Shown: one piece after another, positions 1 to 11,870 of the stretch
How positions within the stretch are numbered: position 1 is the first letter of the stretch
Layout of the letters: each line of letters opens with the position of its first letter
DNA from: Scleroderma bovista
Taxonomy: Eukaryota; Basidiomycota; Agaricomycetes; Boletales; Sclerodermataceae
Length of the DNA: 64,000 nt
NCBI GenBank assembly: GCA_037178675.1
Contig: JAYMGJ010000004.1
Location: 1 to 64,000, forward strand
Direction: 5' to 3'
Translations under genes and position numbers: made by a program
The notes under the pieces: model-generated
Told to the model about the DNA's origin: nothing
Seen by the model: the letters and a program-made list of their open reading frames with translations, nothing else
Databases searched by the model: none

Positions 1-542
1 GGCTACAGCGAGCAAGCGAGAACCAACAAGACTTTGGCACAAAGTCAGGTTGGATCTGTGAAGCAAACCCAACTGTCCGAGGAGTTTATATTTCCTGGGA
101 GTTCACTCGGTCTCGGAACTGATTGTACCTCTTCGAGACGATTCGTAGCAACAAGACGGAGCACCCAGGAACTTGTTGGGGCGTGTAATGTACGAACGGT
201 AGTACACGAGGTACATGGTATATCTGAGACTACCTACGAGCGTAGTACCTACTCACCAATGTCGTATTTGAATCGGACTGCCTAGTGTCGCCCATTTGCG
301 AAGTAGATTGACATGAAAGAGGAAGATAGTGTTTTTAACCACTGCTCGTTTGTGCTTCGTTGGTGTAGTTGATATGAGCGAGGTCAGTGCTCGAACAGCC
401 TGCTATGGGGAGAACGACAAGCGTGGAACGACGCACCTAAGCCTATAAATCATTGTGCGTGGGCACAGACTTCCTAAAATGGAAGTCATTTGCCAAGTGA
501 ACTGATTTCCACCTCTTCCTATACTCTTCATCATTCACCAAA
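1..542. other. Intergenic, upstream of the Cwc15 gene
   Basis: No convincing gene is seen here. Open frames in this stretch lack an ATG start and do not resemble a known protein. The last 100 bases presumably hold the promoter and 5' UTR of the splicing-factor gene that begins at 543. Confidence 0.5.
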
Positions 543-1565
543 ATGTCCACCGCTCACAGACCTACATGGGACCCAGCGCAAGCAAAAGATGTCAAGGGCG
601 GCTCGCGACAATTTTCTGTGCGGGACATGGCGGCCTACACCAAGCTCAAGTTTCGGTGAGTCCAGTTGAGCTATCTTACGCCTCTCAGCGAAGTTCAGCC
701 TTAGTACAGCCAACCAGGGCAAACGTCTGTCGGGGAGGTTGCGCGGAAAGATCTAAGGGCGGAGCTTCTTGCTGCAGAAGAAGAGGCACGGAATCGTAAG
801 CGGAAAGCAGACGGGAAGCCGCCATTACTGGTCACTGAGGGTCCTGTGAACGGTGCCGAGGACGGAGAAGCCAGCAAGAGACGTAAATTACTGCAAGATG
901 CTCTAGAATTGGACAAAGATGATGAGGAGGAAGAGGAGAAAGAGGAGGATAAGTCCGGAAGTAGTGAGCCTGCGACTGGTGTCGCCGACGAGGGGAGGTT
1001 CGTGTCATGTCAACCCCAGTAAGTCCGTACTAACAACTCTCAGTGATGAAGAAGAGGACGAGGAAGAGGACGATACGGATGAATTGCTTCGTGAACTCGA
1101 AAAAATAAAACGAGAACGTGCAGAGGAGAAGGCCCGACAAGAAAGAGAACAATCAGCCGCACAAGCAGCCGTTCGCGAGATTGAGATAGCTTCATCGAAC
1201 CCTTTGCTGAATCTTGCCGCAGCACTGGGGCAAACACCGGGTATCAACACTACGGTTCCTGGAACCTTCTCCGTGAAGCGACGGTGGGATGACGGTAGGG
1301 CAACTCCTTATCCCCGATCATTTTGTTCAATATGTCCCGGGGGCCGTAGATCTTATTTTCAAGAACCAGGCAATGAACCAGAAAAAGGAGGGATCTGGAC
1401 ACTTCGTCAACGACCTTCTGCGCACAGAATTCCACAAGTGTGTCATCATCTCAATGATATGACGTAGTCATTGATGTCCCTCCCCAGAAAATTCATGACT
1501 AAGTTCATCAAGGTGTGTTTCTGGTACACAGTCGTTGAGCTAGAATCTCACAATTGTAATAGTGA
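543..1565 (+). CDS. cwc15: Pre-mRNA splicing factor Cwc15/Cwf15
   Basis: Core spliceosome (NineTeen complex-associated) protein acting in the nucleus. The spliced product is 255 aa, the usual size for the family. Exons: 543-655, 710-997, 1044-1294, 1350-1437, 1488-1512, and a last exon that supplies only the stop at 1563-1565. The N-terminus (MSTAHRPTWDPAQ...) and the motif VRDMAAYTKLKFRQPGQT match the family start. The middle is a highly acidic, Glu/Asp-rich coiled region with a KRRK basic patch. The C-terminus carries the conserved FVNDLLRTEFHKKFMTKFIK. All introns are GT-AG of 46-55 nt and preserve frame. The last intron (1513-1562) is inferred because it places a stop right after FIK, where family members end. 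It converges on the pseudouridine synthase gene with about 70 bp between stops. Function rests on family knowledge; gene identity is near certain. Confidence 0.95.
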
Positions 1566-1634
1566 TGATGGTCCAACACGTCGGGTGTGTTGTGACACTA
1601 ATACTACTCAATACCCAGCATGTGCTAGCTCGTT

Positions 1635-3734
1635 TTACTTTTCTGTACTACCTCCCTTATCGCACTCCCATTTCCACCCTTCTGACGCCCACTCAGGCAT
1701 CTCCGTCTCGAAGCTGCCAAGGCTGGTAGTGTACTTCAATGCATGTAAGAAGATGTACAATTTCTCGGGGTCCGGGTCCGGGTGAAGTGGTAGATAGCAT
1801 TCTGGGCAATACAACGTCCCGGTATTGGAATCCACTGCTGGTGTTAGTGCTTCCATTTCAGGCAGTCGAGCCAATGCTTCGTCGAGCGATAGCTGCGGGA
1901 CCACATTGGCGTCAGCTACTTCAGTGGTCGAAGTCGTGTCATTAGTGCCTAAAGGAATTGATGGGATATGTCTGAGCCATGTTGTGCGAAGCTTCTCACC
2001 TCCTCGTCTACGTCTGTTTTGTGGTGGAAGCGATGGTATCCGATATGACTTGGGAGTGAGTGCACCCTTTGCGCGAAATATGACATCGCGCCATCGACTC
2101 CAATCTTCATCCTCGTCCTAGTTATTCATGGTGAAATGCCTCAGCAAGAAAGATTCAATAAACTCACTTTCATATTCCGCAGGCGAGTAATAACTTGCAC
2201 TGCCTCAGAGGACAGAGGTACAGGAGAGCTCATACCAATATCATACCCTGTCTCCCTGGGAAGTAATTTTCTTTCGTTATTAAGGGGCCCGTCGTCATTC
2301 GTGCCTAAACTAAGAGTTTCCGGACTATGTCCGCTTTGTAGGTGTGGTGGAGGTGCTGGCGCAGAACGCTCAGTGCAAGGAACGACATCAATCCCGCCCT
2401 TTCCAAGGCTTGATCCCTGGACAATAGTTCAACCTCATACCATGCCGTAGACAAGGCACACTGACCCATATGCAGTCCTCGGAGTAGACAGGGTCATTTG
2501 CAATCGGATGGCCGAGGAATTGTAAGTGTACCCTAATCTGGTGTGCTTCATACGGATAAGTTATAGTCCCAGGGCTCCACGACATAAATGGCGAACATAC
2601 AACGGCCAGTGAATGGTCGGCCTGAATCATGGCAGGGTAAACACAAGACAAATCAAGCTAATAAGGAAGCTTACACCGAACGACGCTCGTATGGGTGTTT
2701 GTATCATAGCGTATCCTGTTGAAAACAGTCTTTGCAGGCTGACATGCTAGAATTGGAACTTCTTCATTGGCTTGTTAGATCAACCAACATCCTCACCTTC
2801 CCTTTTGGGTGCACGATGTTCAGTCCCATCTGACGATCAACAGTGAGAAGGGGCTCTTCACACACGATCTCTTCTCTTCGTATGCAGTGTCTATAAATGT
2901 AGATACCTGATCAAGTTCGGGATGCCACTTACGCTGGGAATTCTCCCATACATCTTGCTATGTATTCCTTGCGAACAGATCCATTGATGAACTCTGTAGA
3001 GAGAGAACGAGCTAGGTCAGCATTCAGTGGGACGATCATCAGACCGGACGTTAATCTATCCAGCCTATTGATCGCTTGATAGGGGTGAGACCAGAGCCCC
3101 GAAAGACATGCGGAAAGGACGAACTGTACACTTTGTCAAATCCAAAATCTTTGTACAAGATCTGCACCAAGCTATGGTGATAGTATCTGCCAGTGGCGTG
3201 GACAGGCTTTGAGAAGAAATGAACAATCCTATTGTTGGATTACTTCATGTGAGGTGAGCTTACGATACTGCCAGGTTTGTTGATAACGAGATACTCCCGT
3301 TCCTTGTCGTGATGTATTATCTTGACGGGCGTTGATGTGATCGGAGGTTCGTGCCTGTGAACCACATTTCTAAAATGTTGTGAGCACCTCAGCCAGTCAA
3401 TGATCCGAGGATGTGCATACTCGATGCGATCTCCGTTTTTGATGATCGAATCAGGTTTCGCGGCTTTACCGTTTATCGAGGTCACCCCAGATTCAAGCGC
3501 ATACCGCTGCCATAAAGTCCAATTAATACGGACCTCATCATGACGCGCCTATCTTAAACGTACATAGTACTCCATCGAACGATCTCTGAATTCAGTGGAC
3601 ACGACTTCTAGAATTTCACGACCAAGCCAACGTTCCTTTGCCATTGTGGTATACGGATGCCAATACGGTGCGAGCTTCCTGATCCCTGGAACGGATCCCT
3701 GAACCAGCTGGGGAGTCTGGGGATTACCAGACAT
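1635..3734 (-). CDS. RluA-type RNA pseudouridine synthase (Rib2/Pus9-like)
   Basis: Predicted to isomerise uridine to pseudouridine in tRNA or other RNA. The start is the ATG at 3732-3734 (MSGNPQTPQ). Visible blocks in order are an S4-like N-terminal segment ([21 protein letters not shown]), a linker with [20 protein letters not shown], the catalytic [15 protein letters not shown] block (Asp of RLDR as nucleophile, about 3020-3070), [14 protein letters not shown], the [15 protein letters not shown] segment, and GR(S)[23 protein letters not shown] near 2470-2560. The C-terminal exon has [24 protein letters not shown], typical of fungal members. Around seven to nine short introns interrupt the gene. 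Yeast Rib2 also carries a deaminase domain; I see none here, so a Pus9-type role is more likely. No disabling change was found. The exact paralogue (Rib2, Pus9 or other) is not decided. Confidence 0.88.
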
Positions 3735-3744
3735 AGTGGCGATT

Positions 3745-5271
3745 ATAAATCGTGAAAGGAAATGTTGAAACTGATCGCGAGAAGAGAGTTTCGTGAGCGG
3801 CGCGCTCTCTCTTCTCTCGCGTCTGTACTGTTCGAGATGGGCCAGAATATCTCCTCGCAGAATTTAAGAGTCAAGTCGTATCTTGTCACAACGACTCCTA
3901 GAGAAGCTATGCATGGTAAGTCATCGGTTACGGAGTCAATACTGCAGGTACATTTTGGAAATGGGATCCGGTCAACCAGTGCACGCACTTTAGCTGTGGG
4001 TGGTGTGGTAGTATGTAGTTGATGATTGAGACACAGGGTGGCTGTGTCATATCCCGCTCTTTTCTGCACCCATCATGTGCACGACAATTCGTCAGCGTGA
4101 ACGTTTCCGCCAGTGAATGACATGGTTGTTGACATGATTCCAACCTGCCGCCTCGTCTTACGATCGAATAATATTAACCACCACGGATAATGGTGCTATT
4201 TCTGGGCAACACTGCACCGTTGGTGAATCCGATACTACTGGAGACGCGGACGGACCAAGCTTGCTAATCACAAGCTAAGCCATTGATGACAGATCACCCA
4301 TGTTATTCTTCGAAGCGCTCCTTTGGATCGAATCGCAATGTTTCTCTCGCAGGTATGCGCCCATGGGGTGGTTAGAAAAACGTTTTCAGATTCTCCCTTG
4401 TTGAATACACGTCCAAAGGCATTTCCGGTCACGGCGGCGGCTCCCTTTTGTGAAAATTCATGTCTAAATCGATGCGGTTTTGAGCTGTGCATGATTCTGA
4501 CCACAGTGCTCCATAGGACCATACAATCACCGAGTCCGGTGTTCCTCGCTTTCAGACACCTTACGTTGGCTAGAAGGTGAGTAAAATTCTGTTGCATGTG
4601 GTAAGTATTAGCTCCCTCGTAAGCTGCCTTTTTCATGCCGGCATCACTTTCGTACCAGCCATGTTTATTTTGAGCGTAGACTGCTGGAACAAGTTAAAAC
4701 TCTCTCTTGGTTCATGGGCAAGACTGGCCCTTGGTGCCTGTCAGGGGGGCTGACCGGAATTACTACCCCCTCTCCTCATATTTCTATACTTGCTTCAGAC
4801 ACGGCCGTGTGTTTCAGCACGAAGAACAGCCTTGGATGACAGCTGAATTTGCAAGCATGATCGGGGATCAAATAATGATCCTCTTTCGCCAATGCTATTG
4901 TCATTAGGACGCCATTCGTTAGGATGCGCTGCTTTGAATGGCATACGAAGAGTCGAAGCCACGCGTCGTGGCGCATATTGTCCGATCACAGACTGACGAT
5001 CGGGAAAGGGGGTGCTATCGGTCCTAAAACCCGGCAGGTGATGGCATTGCTCAAGGTACGTATTCTGCAAACGGACGCAGACTATCTCTTGTCATCATGT
5101 ATATCCACGGAGTCAGCATATCCACAGCATTTTGGTTTCAAGATCCTGTACTCGATATCGTTTATTCTACTGGTGGCGTGTGTAGCATGCCGCCGGCCGG
5201 TTTATGATCGAAGCATTTAAGAGGAGGAGGTAGGGGTAACCCCTAGCCCTTCTTCCTCAGTCACCATAATC
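3745..5271. other. Intergenic region with no supported gene
   Basis: Only unsupported open frames occur here. A + strand frame starting at 3762 lies just 28 bp from the divergent synthase start and shows no family similarity. The stretch 5160-5271 directly upstream of the aminotransferase-like gene presumably holds its promoter. Confidence 0.5.
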
Positions 5272-7219
5272 ATGGGTAACAAGCACTCCTCCCTCACATC
5301 ACGAGATCGCAAGCTTCGTGTCAAAGAACTCGATGAACCTGTTCCGCCATCGCATGCTACCCTAAAACACCATCGGTCGCAAGCATCCTTGTCACATTCA
5401 TGGTCGTCGCATGAGACGATCTGTTGTGAGAAGCACAACCATCGTCCCCCGCAAGGTCCACTTTCCACGCGCCCCTCGCTAGCATATATATCCCCCTTGC
5501 CTCATTCCTTTCAGAACGACGATGTAGCAAGGGCATACGCTGCATTCCTCAAGGAGTTCCCTGAGTACCAGAGCACATGGATACTAGACTCACTGCGTCG
5601 GACAGACTTTGGGCGCCTGGATCGATCCGGCGAGACATATGTCGATTATATGGGAGGCGCCCAGCACCCGGAAAGTCTTGTGCGCGTGCACGGCCACTTC
5701 CTGTCTGAAAATACTCTTGGGAACACCCATTCCGTCAGCAACAGGTGACCATTACCCGTCCTCTTTATGTACTGGCCATCTTTATCTGATGACCCACTCA
5801 CAGCTCCATGTTGTCGTCCATATGCGCTGATGAAGCAAGAAACGCTGTACTATCATTTTTTAAGGCGCCGCCCGGATACACTGTCATCTTTACCGCAAAT
5901 GCTACGGGTGCACTGAAACTAATAGGGGAGGCGTATTCCTTCAAGCGGGAGAGCAGCTATGTCCTCTGTGCTGACTCACATAATAGCGTGCACGGAATCC
6001 GTGAGTTCGCCACACGGCGTGGTGCACAGGTGCGCTACATTCCCTCCACAAGTACTGGGGGATTCGTCCTCCAGACCGCAAAGGTAACATGACACACGCG
6101 TATGTGCACTGGATCATACTGATTATTATACTACTTATCGATGATGTAGCATCTTTTGCGACAACATCGAACAGACTCTGCACCTTCTCTCTTTGCACTG
6201 ACGGGCCAGTCAAATATTTCCAACACGAAGAGTCCACTCTCTATTTTAGCATATGCGACATCTCTGGGTTATCACACTCTTCTCGATGCAGCTGCGCTTG
6301 CACCGACCTCCGCTATCTCGCTCTCAGATACCCCTGTCGATGCGATGGCAGTTAGTTTTTACAAGATGTTCGGGTACCCAACTGGCATTGGTGCACTCGT
6401 TGTACGAGAATCATTTTTGGAGCTACTCGAGCGTCCATGGTTCGCTGGTGGCACGGTAGACGTCGTTCAGGTTCCCGGCGTCCTCATGACAAGAGCGGCA
6501 AAGCTACACGAACGTTTTGAGGCAAGTGACTTTACCCAGCACGTTAGGTATTCACAACCTGAATTAACGTCAATATATAGGATGGTTCCATCAACTATCT
6601 AACATTATCAGCCGTGACGGAAGGACTACGCTTTTTGTCCGCTTACCTCCCTTTCCTCCCACTTCGTCTATCTTGTCTTACACATTACCTTACCTCGTCC
6701 TTGTCGCGTCTACGACACGATGCTACTGGAATACCCGTCGTCAAAATTCTGTCGCGACTACCCTCAAAACGAGTAAAATCAATCGGTGAACAGGCGGACG
6801 CTGGATCAACGGTTTCTCTTATTTTTCTATCAGTAAGGCGTTCTCCTACCACCCAAAGTCTATTACTGACTCGACTGTATTAGCCGTCGGGTGACATGAT
6901 ACCGAATTCCTTCGTCGAGCATGTCGCTGTGACACAAAATATATCCCTGCGCACCGGATGTGTGTGCAACCCAGGTGGGGCTGCAGCACTCCTTGGGATT
7001 GAAGACCAGATGGCACTCCTTTATCCCGGCGTCACCCTTAAAGATTTTGAGGGGACAGTTGGCAGAGAATTAGGGGTGGTCAGGATCAGCCTAGGCCTTG
7101 CTACGACTTTCCAAGACGTCTGGAAAGTGATTACTTTGGCATCGATCTTCGCCAACGACAAGGCCCGGCAATCATTTTGGGATTCTTGGATGGAGGTCCC
7201 TGTTGGTCAAGCCGTATGA
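5272..7219 (+). CDS. PLP-dependent class-V aminotransferase-fold protein (Moco-sulfurase-like, no MOSC domain)
   Basis: 570-aa spliced product from exons 5272-5744, 5804-6083, 6150-6521, 6581-6832 and 6884-7219. The fold is that of class-V aminotransferases/cysteine desulfurases and the N-terminal half of molybdenum cofactor sulfurase. Visible signatures: YVDYMGGAQHP, FTANATGALKLIGEAY, DSHNSVHGIREFA, ALTGQSNISNTKSPLSIL, LLDAAALAPTSAISL, and AVSFYKMFGYPTGIGALV, whose Lys is the expected PLP lysine. RTGCVCNPGGAA near the C-terminus carries the Cys pair expected of Moco-sulfurase relatives. The MOSC domain of full-length Moco sulfurases is absent, so the product is better called sulfurase-like; the substrate is unknown. 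Intron 6522-6580 begins GCAAGT (GC-AG). The N-terminus MGNKHSS fits the N-myristoylation pattern MGxxxS, suggesting membrane association (inference). It converges on the Uso1 gene. Confidence 0.88.
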
Positions 7220-7451
7220 TCCCCGATGTGCATGACATTCCACGGAGGAACAAATGCTTTCAACCACAGGAAATATATTCTCTACTATATGCTTGAGTTC
7301 GAGGTCTTGGATTAACATATTCTTTATTTAAGTAACTAAATCTAGCTAGCTGATTGACTAACATTGTGCTTATGTGTACTTGTACGTCGATGCTGTTGTA
7401 ATGCATCTTGGCAACCGGAATTCAACTTTAAAAACCGGAAAACATCGCGAA
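7220..7451. other. Shared 3' intergenic region between convergent genes
   Basis: A+T-rich 230-bp spacer between the aminotransferase-like stop and the Uso1 stop on the other strand. It holds the two 3' UTRs; no separate element was recognised. Confidence 0.5.
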
Positions 7452-10400
7452 CTATTCATCATCTTCATCCTCACCATTTTCACCCTCCTCGTCTTCGGAT
7501 ACATCCAGCCCAGCATTTCTCATACGCTCCTTGTCATTCTTCCGCTTCGTACTCATCTCATCTAGCAGAACAAGCAAGTCTTCCTGTTCCTTTTCAACAT
7601 CTCTCCGTTTCTCCTCGGCATCCCGCACATCGGCCTCCAGGACAGCCACCTTGGTTTTAAGTTCATTTACCTGTTAAGTACCACAATGACAATAAGCAAG
7701 GGGCATTACGGAGATTCGAATCAAGCTGTGGGCACTGACATCGGCAATCCCCGCCGACAGTTCCTGTAGCTTCGTTTTGAGTGTGCCAATCTCCTCGGCT
7801 TGTGCGTGTATTACTTCACGCAGAGAACCAATCAACATCATGGACTCTGCGTTAGGGCCTGAGGAACAGGTACATCAATGACGGGGATAAAAAAAAACAG
7901 GCACAGAAATGCTGTTAGCACCAACCTGACGAAGTGGCCAGAGTATCTGGATTTGTTCCAAGCGCTCTCTGCACAGCGTCTGTTTACACAAGTCAACATA
8001 TGGACGGAGGTGGGAAGAAAGCGGAAATGATCCCATCCATGAAATACGCATATGGGCCGAGAAAGACATGAAACAATGCACTAGTTCTGGAATGGGAGTA
8101 GACGCACAGTGATTCGATTTCCAGAAGTCAATGAATGTCCAGTCGAACCATATTTCGCCCTCTTGTTCTTGGTCCTGGGTCCGTTGGCCGCTTGCGAGCA
8201 AACCGGGCGCCGTGGAATAGGACAACACCATCGACTCGGGTCCAACGGACTTGAAACGGTCGTCTTCCCGGACACGCGCCATGTGACCCACCAAAGCATC
8301 CACCGTCAACCGAGTTATGATAGGCTGAGTAGTTGAGCTAGAACACGCCACGGGGCCGCTTAGTCAGAACTGAAGTGTGCCGTGTTTATCCCGGTGGGTA
8401 CCAACCGTGTGATCTCGCCCGGCTCACGATTGAACTCATAGCACACGCCCAAAAGGAAAGCACACAGCCCAGGGATCAAGCTTTCTGATTCCGTCGTCCG
8501 GTTGATCGGTTCCACCAACTTGGTGTACGTCAAGAAATGACCACAGCCATAGTACCACCCGATGAGCACACAATGGATCAATGAAGCAGCATGGCCAGAA
8601 TCCACATGGTGAACTCATCAATGATGTTCTTTTTGTTTTTAGGAAATAGACGGACTTACCACATTGAGTCCACTTGCATCCAGAAACTCCCTCACAGCCT
8701 TCGGATCCTCCCATAGCCACTGTATGAGCAGAGTAAGGTAGCTGATGATCAGTCGGTCCCACTCCCGAGCCTCTCTATCATTCGCAGGATTCGCACGAGA
8801 ACGGGAAATAAAACATAACGAAAGGTTTTCGCTTAGAAGTTGAAGGATGCTTTGCGGGGCGTCTTCATCTTCGGGTTCTGCCTCGAGAACGTCCGCTCGT
8901 TTCGGTACACCGTCTGCAGGAACGAAGAATTGACCCTGAGATCCTGCTGCGGGGGAACTGGGGAATGTCGGTTTGATCGATCGTGCAAGTGCTTTCGATT
9001 GTGGGGAAGTTATAAGGTGTGAAAATAGAAGCGTGGCAAAATGTGTTGCGGTGATATTTGCGACATCGAGAGATGATGGAGGTAGGCAAAGAGCATACAA
9101 GAGAGGAGATATCGGTGGTGCATCAGTCGATTCTGAGACGAATAAGAATCAGGAATCAGAACCCTTTCTGCATGACTAACCTTGCTGTGGAACCATTCCT
9201 TTGACTATTGCCTGCTTGACCTCTTCTTTGCACACGAAGTTCTGTGGCGCGATTTGTCAGAGGAGATATCTAGTATAAAGAATATGCAACACACATCAAA
9301 AACCCTGAGTGCTGCCGCTCTTAACTCCAGACAATCCTTTGACCGCTTGTGACCAAACAGCCCGTTATACTCTCCATGCAGAGCGAGTTCTACAAGAACA
9401 TCGAGCGCAGATGCTGGTTCTAGTCTGTCCCATTCTTCACCGTTTGTTTCCGGAACAGGCATATAGGGTGTAACAACAACATTGGCGAGGGGGGATGCTG
9501 AATTACTAGGGAGCAATTGCAAAGCCTGGAAGCCATCATACGAACGGTTTAACAGTAAAGAGATAACCACGTACGCACCTGGGTTTTAAGGGAAGTAGGA
9601 GCATTGGAGGCTAGCGCGAGTTCGATCAGACACCGAACAAAGACCTGTGTCTCCTGGCTCTGTAGGGTGTGAGCCATAAAGGTTGAAGCAGGGGCATACT
9701 TGTCCACTGACACTGCTGCCTTTGGAGCCAATCAACATGCCCATGATCCCAATTACAAGTGACGCATTGGAGAATTTCTGCTGGTTCCAGAATTGCAAAG
9801 CAAATTCCTGCGGCGGTGAACCCTGTAACTGGAGTGTGGGCGGAAACTGCAGGAGAGAACACAAAACGGTAGGCATCGTGGTATCACGGAAATAGCTCTA
9901 GGTGTAAGTCGTCATGAGAGTACGCATACCCATCAAATGAAGGAAGCGTACTTGGTTCGAAGAGTTGAAGCGTAGCAAACCGTCTGCACACCGAAGGACG
10001 TCGGTGACGATCACATCGCCTTCGATTCCTCCCTCCCGAGCGATAATGTCAAAGAGCTTCTCAAAAGCGCCTTCGAAAGCGAGCACCTTCTGGATGTCAG
10101 GGCTCTGAGATATCAGAGATTGGATCATTAGAATGCTCTCTGTACAAGGAATTCGTCAGTAACCACCCCCAAAGAAGGAACGACGTTGCTTGCAAAGATA
10201 TAAGGACCGTCCAATTTGCCCGTTGCAATGGACGCTAGTAAATCCTTAACAAGAGGAACTTACCATTTCGGATGATTTCGCGTTTATCCCCTAGAACAGA
10301 TATAATACTCGAGACACCGTTTTGCGCCTTGAGAAAGTGGTTCTGCACCACGGCACGTCGGTTATGCAGAAGTGTAGACAATAGCTGGAGGGTCGTAAAG

Positions 10401-10813
10401 CGAACATAAAACTGCGAGCTACCAAGTAGTTTGAACAGGGTATGTGATGCTTGCTCGCCGTTAAGGAAGTAATCGGTGTGCTTAAGACTCAGTTCCTTAT
10501 CGTTCTCTTTTTCCTTGGAGGCATCGTCTACCCCACAGAGGGAATTCAGCATCTCGAGTACCGCTTTGCCCATATCTGGGTCGATATCGGCATCGTCCTG
10601 TAGGGTCTGAATGAGGCCGGGCAGGGCGCTGGAGCCAACCTCTGCCCTGTGGTCACGAACAAGACCTTTGAGAGCAAGGACTGCTGCACGTCGGTCCGCC
10701 AGGAGAGTCGAGGGAGATAGCCGATCACTAAGCTTCGCTATGGTCTCCGAAGGCGACTGCTGGGCACCTGTTGGGCCGCGTAGAGCGATATAGGTCTGTG
10801 AGAGAAAGTCCAT
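7452..10813 (-). CDS. uso1: Vesicle tethering factor Uso1/p115
   Basis: Cytosolic/Golgi tether for ER-to-Golgi COPII vesicles. I chose the ATG at 10811-10813 (MDFLSQTYIALRGPTGAQQSPSETIAKLSDRL) because it matches the family N-terminus; upstream frame extension has no ATG. The armadillo-like head spans most of the protein: LADRRAAVLALKGLVRDHR, DADIDPDMGKAVLEML, IQSLISQSPDIQKVLAFEGAFEKLFDI, DGLLRFNSSNQ, YALCLPPSSLDVANITATHFATLLFSHL, LIQWLWEDPKAVREFLDASGL, GLCAFLLGVCYEFNREPGEITR, MARVREDDRFKSVGPESMVL and WFDWTFIDFWKSN. A short coiled coil follows (SLREVIHAQAEEIGTLKTKL; LEADVRDAEEKRRDVEKEQEDLLVLLDEM) and a very acidic tail (EDEEGENGEDEDDE), as in other basidiomycete members, much shorter than the yeast coiled coil. 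First exon 10264-10813; about ten exons in all. No defect seen. Confidence 0.93.
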
Positions 10814-11870
10814 CTGAACTGGCCCGCGTCGCTCAGACACACGCGCGAATGCTGTGGATCGTTCGTCAAGCGATGCTCGGCTCAGTCAAAGTGGAAGGCC
10901 TAGTATGTTGCAGGAGAAAGAGCGTAGTGGAACTGGCCTCGCGCGTCAATAATATCATCGGCCACGTGGTCACTTCGAAAGTACGTCGACTCTACACTCT
11001 CACTACTAGTCTTTGACTCGTTACTTACTTGGACAGGTACTTTCCATTACTCGACCTTGAGTATTCGACGGTGTGGTCCGTTCGTTTCTACTTTTCTGCC
11101 TCCCAGCTTTTCACTTCCCATCCTTTATAACCAAAGTCCTTTGATTGAAATAGCATATAACCTGCATGCAAGAGAACCTTGTATCTTCGCATGGCAATCG
11201 ATGACTTGTAAGCTCCCTGCGCGCATTGGAGGCTAAACCAGAGGAATTGAAACGTTCTGAAGTTTGGACTCGACTTGAAGCCACACTGATGTGACCGAAT
11301 TCCGATTGGATCAGATTTGTTCCCGTCCATGGGCAGACACACCAAATTATTGCCGTGGCCCTCCCCTTCGTTATGGATACTGCTATAGAACCATGTATTC
11401 TTATGTGCACAGGATATTGCTCACATTGTTACTCACTCACTCACCCTCGCTCTCTTTTCCCGTTGTTTGCGCCAATGCGCTCCGTGTAACTTCTGCCATC
11501 TCCATGCACTTCCGACGTCCATGTTCTCGGACAGTTCGAGACGGTGTGACTCCCCTTACTACATGGTGAGTTTCCAGATACAGTCGATTCTATTTCTGTA
11601 AAAACGAACTCGATTGGGGACCGCTGCATTTGCAACTTTGGACGAGGAGAAGATCTCGGCCACATATACCACAGGTTTAGTTCAGTTGGGAAGGAACAAT
11701 CGTCTCCCATCGAGTCTTTGGTCTGCCTGGTACATAGTGGAGACCACTTAGCCGGTATCGGCCCTTCACAACGTGGCCTTGCAACGAAATGAACTGTTTG
11801 TTATCTCCTCTTTTCTCCCATTGCCCCACGTTGTCAGACGCAGACGGTCCCCATTCGCCATCACGTCCGG
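10814..11870. other. Divergent intergenic region between Uso1 and the transporter remnant
   Basis: No gene is supported. One + frame (11291-11569) is open but shows no similarity and ends at a possible splice donor. The region should include the Uso1 promoter and whatever remains of the transporter promoter. Confidence 0.45.

Noticed and set aside
3762..4022. Plus-strand 86-aa frame divergent from the pseudouridine synthase
   Set aside because: It starts 28 bp from the opposite gene's ATG, leaves no room for a promoter, and has no recognisable motif.
10814..10840. Upstream extension of Uso1 giving an MSERRGPVQ start
   Set aside because: The codon there is GTG, not ATG, and the family N-terminus matches MDFLSQTY at 10813.
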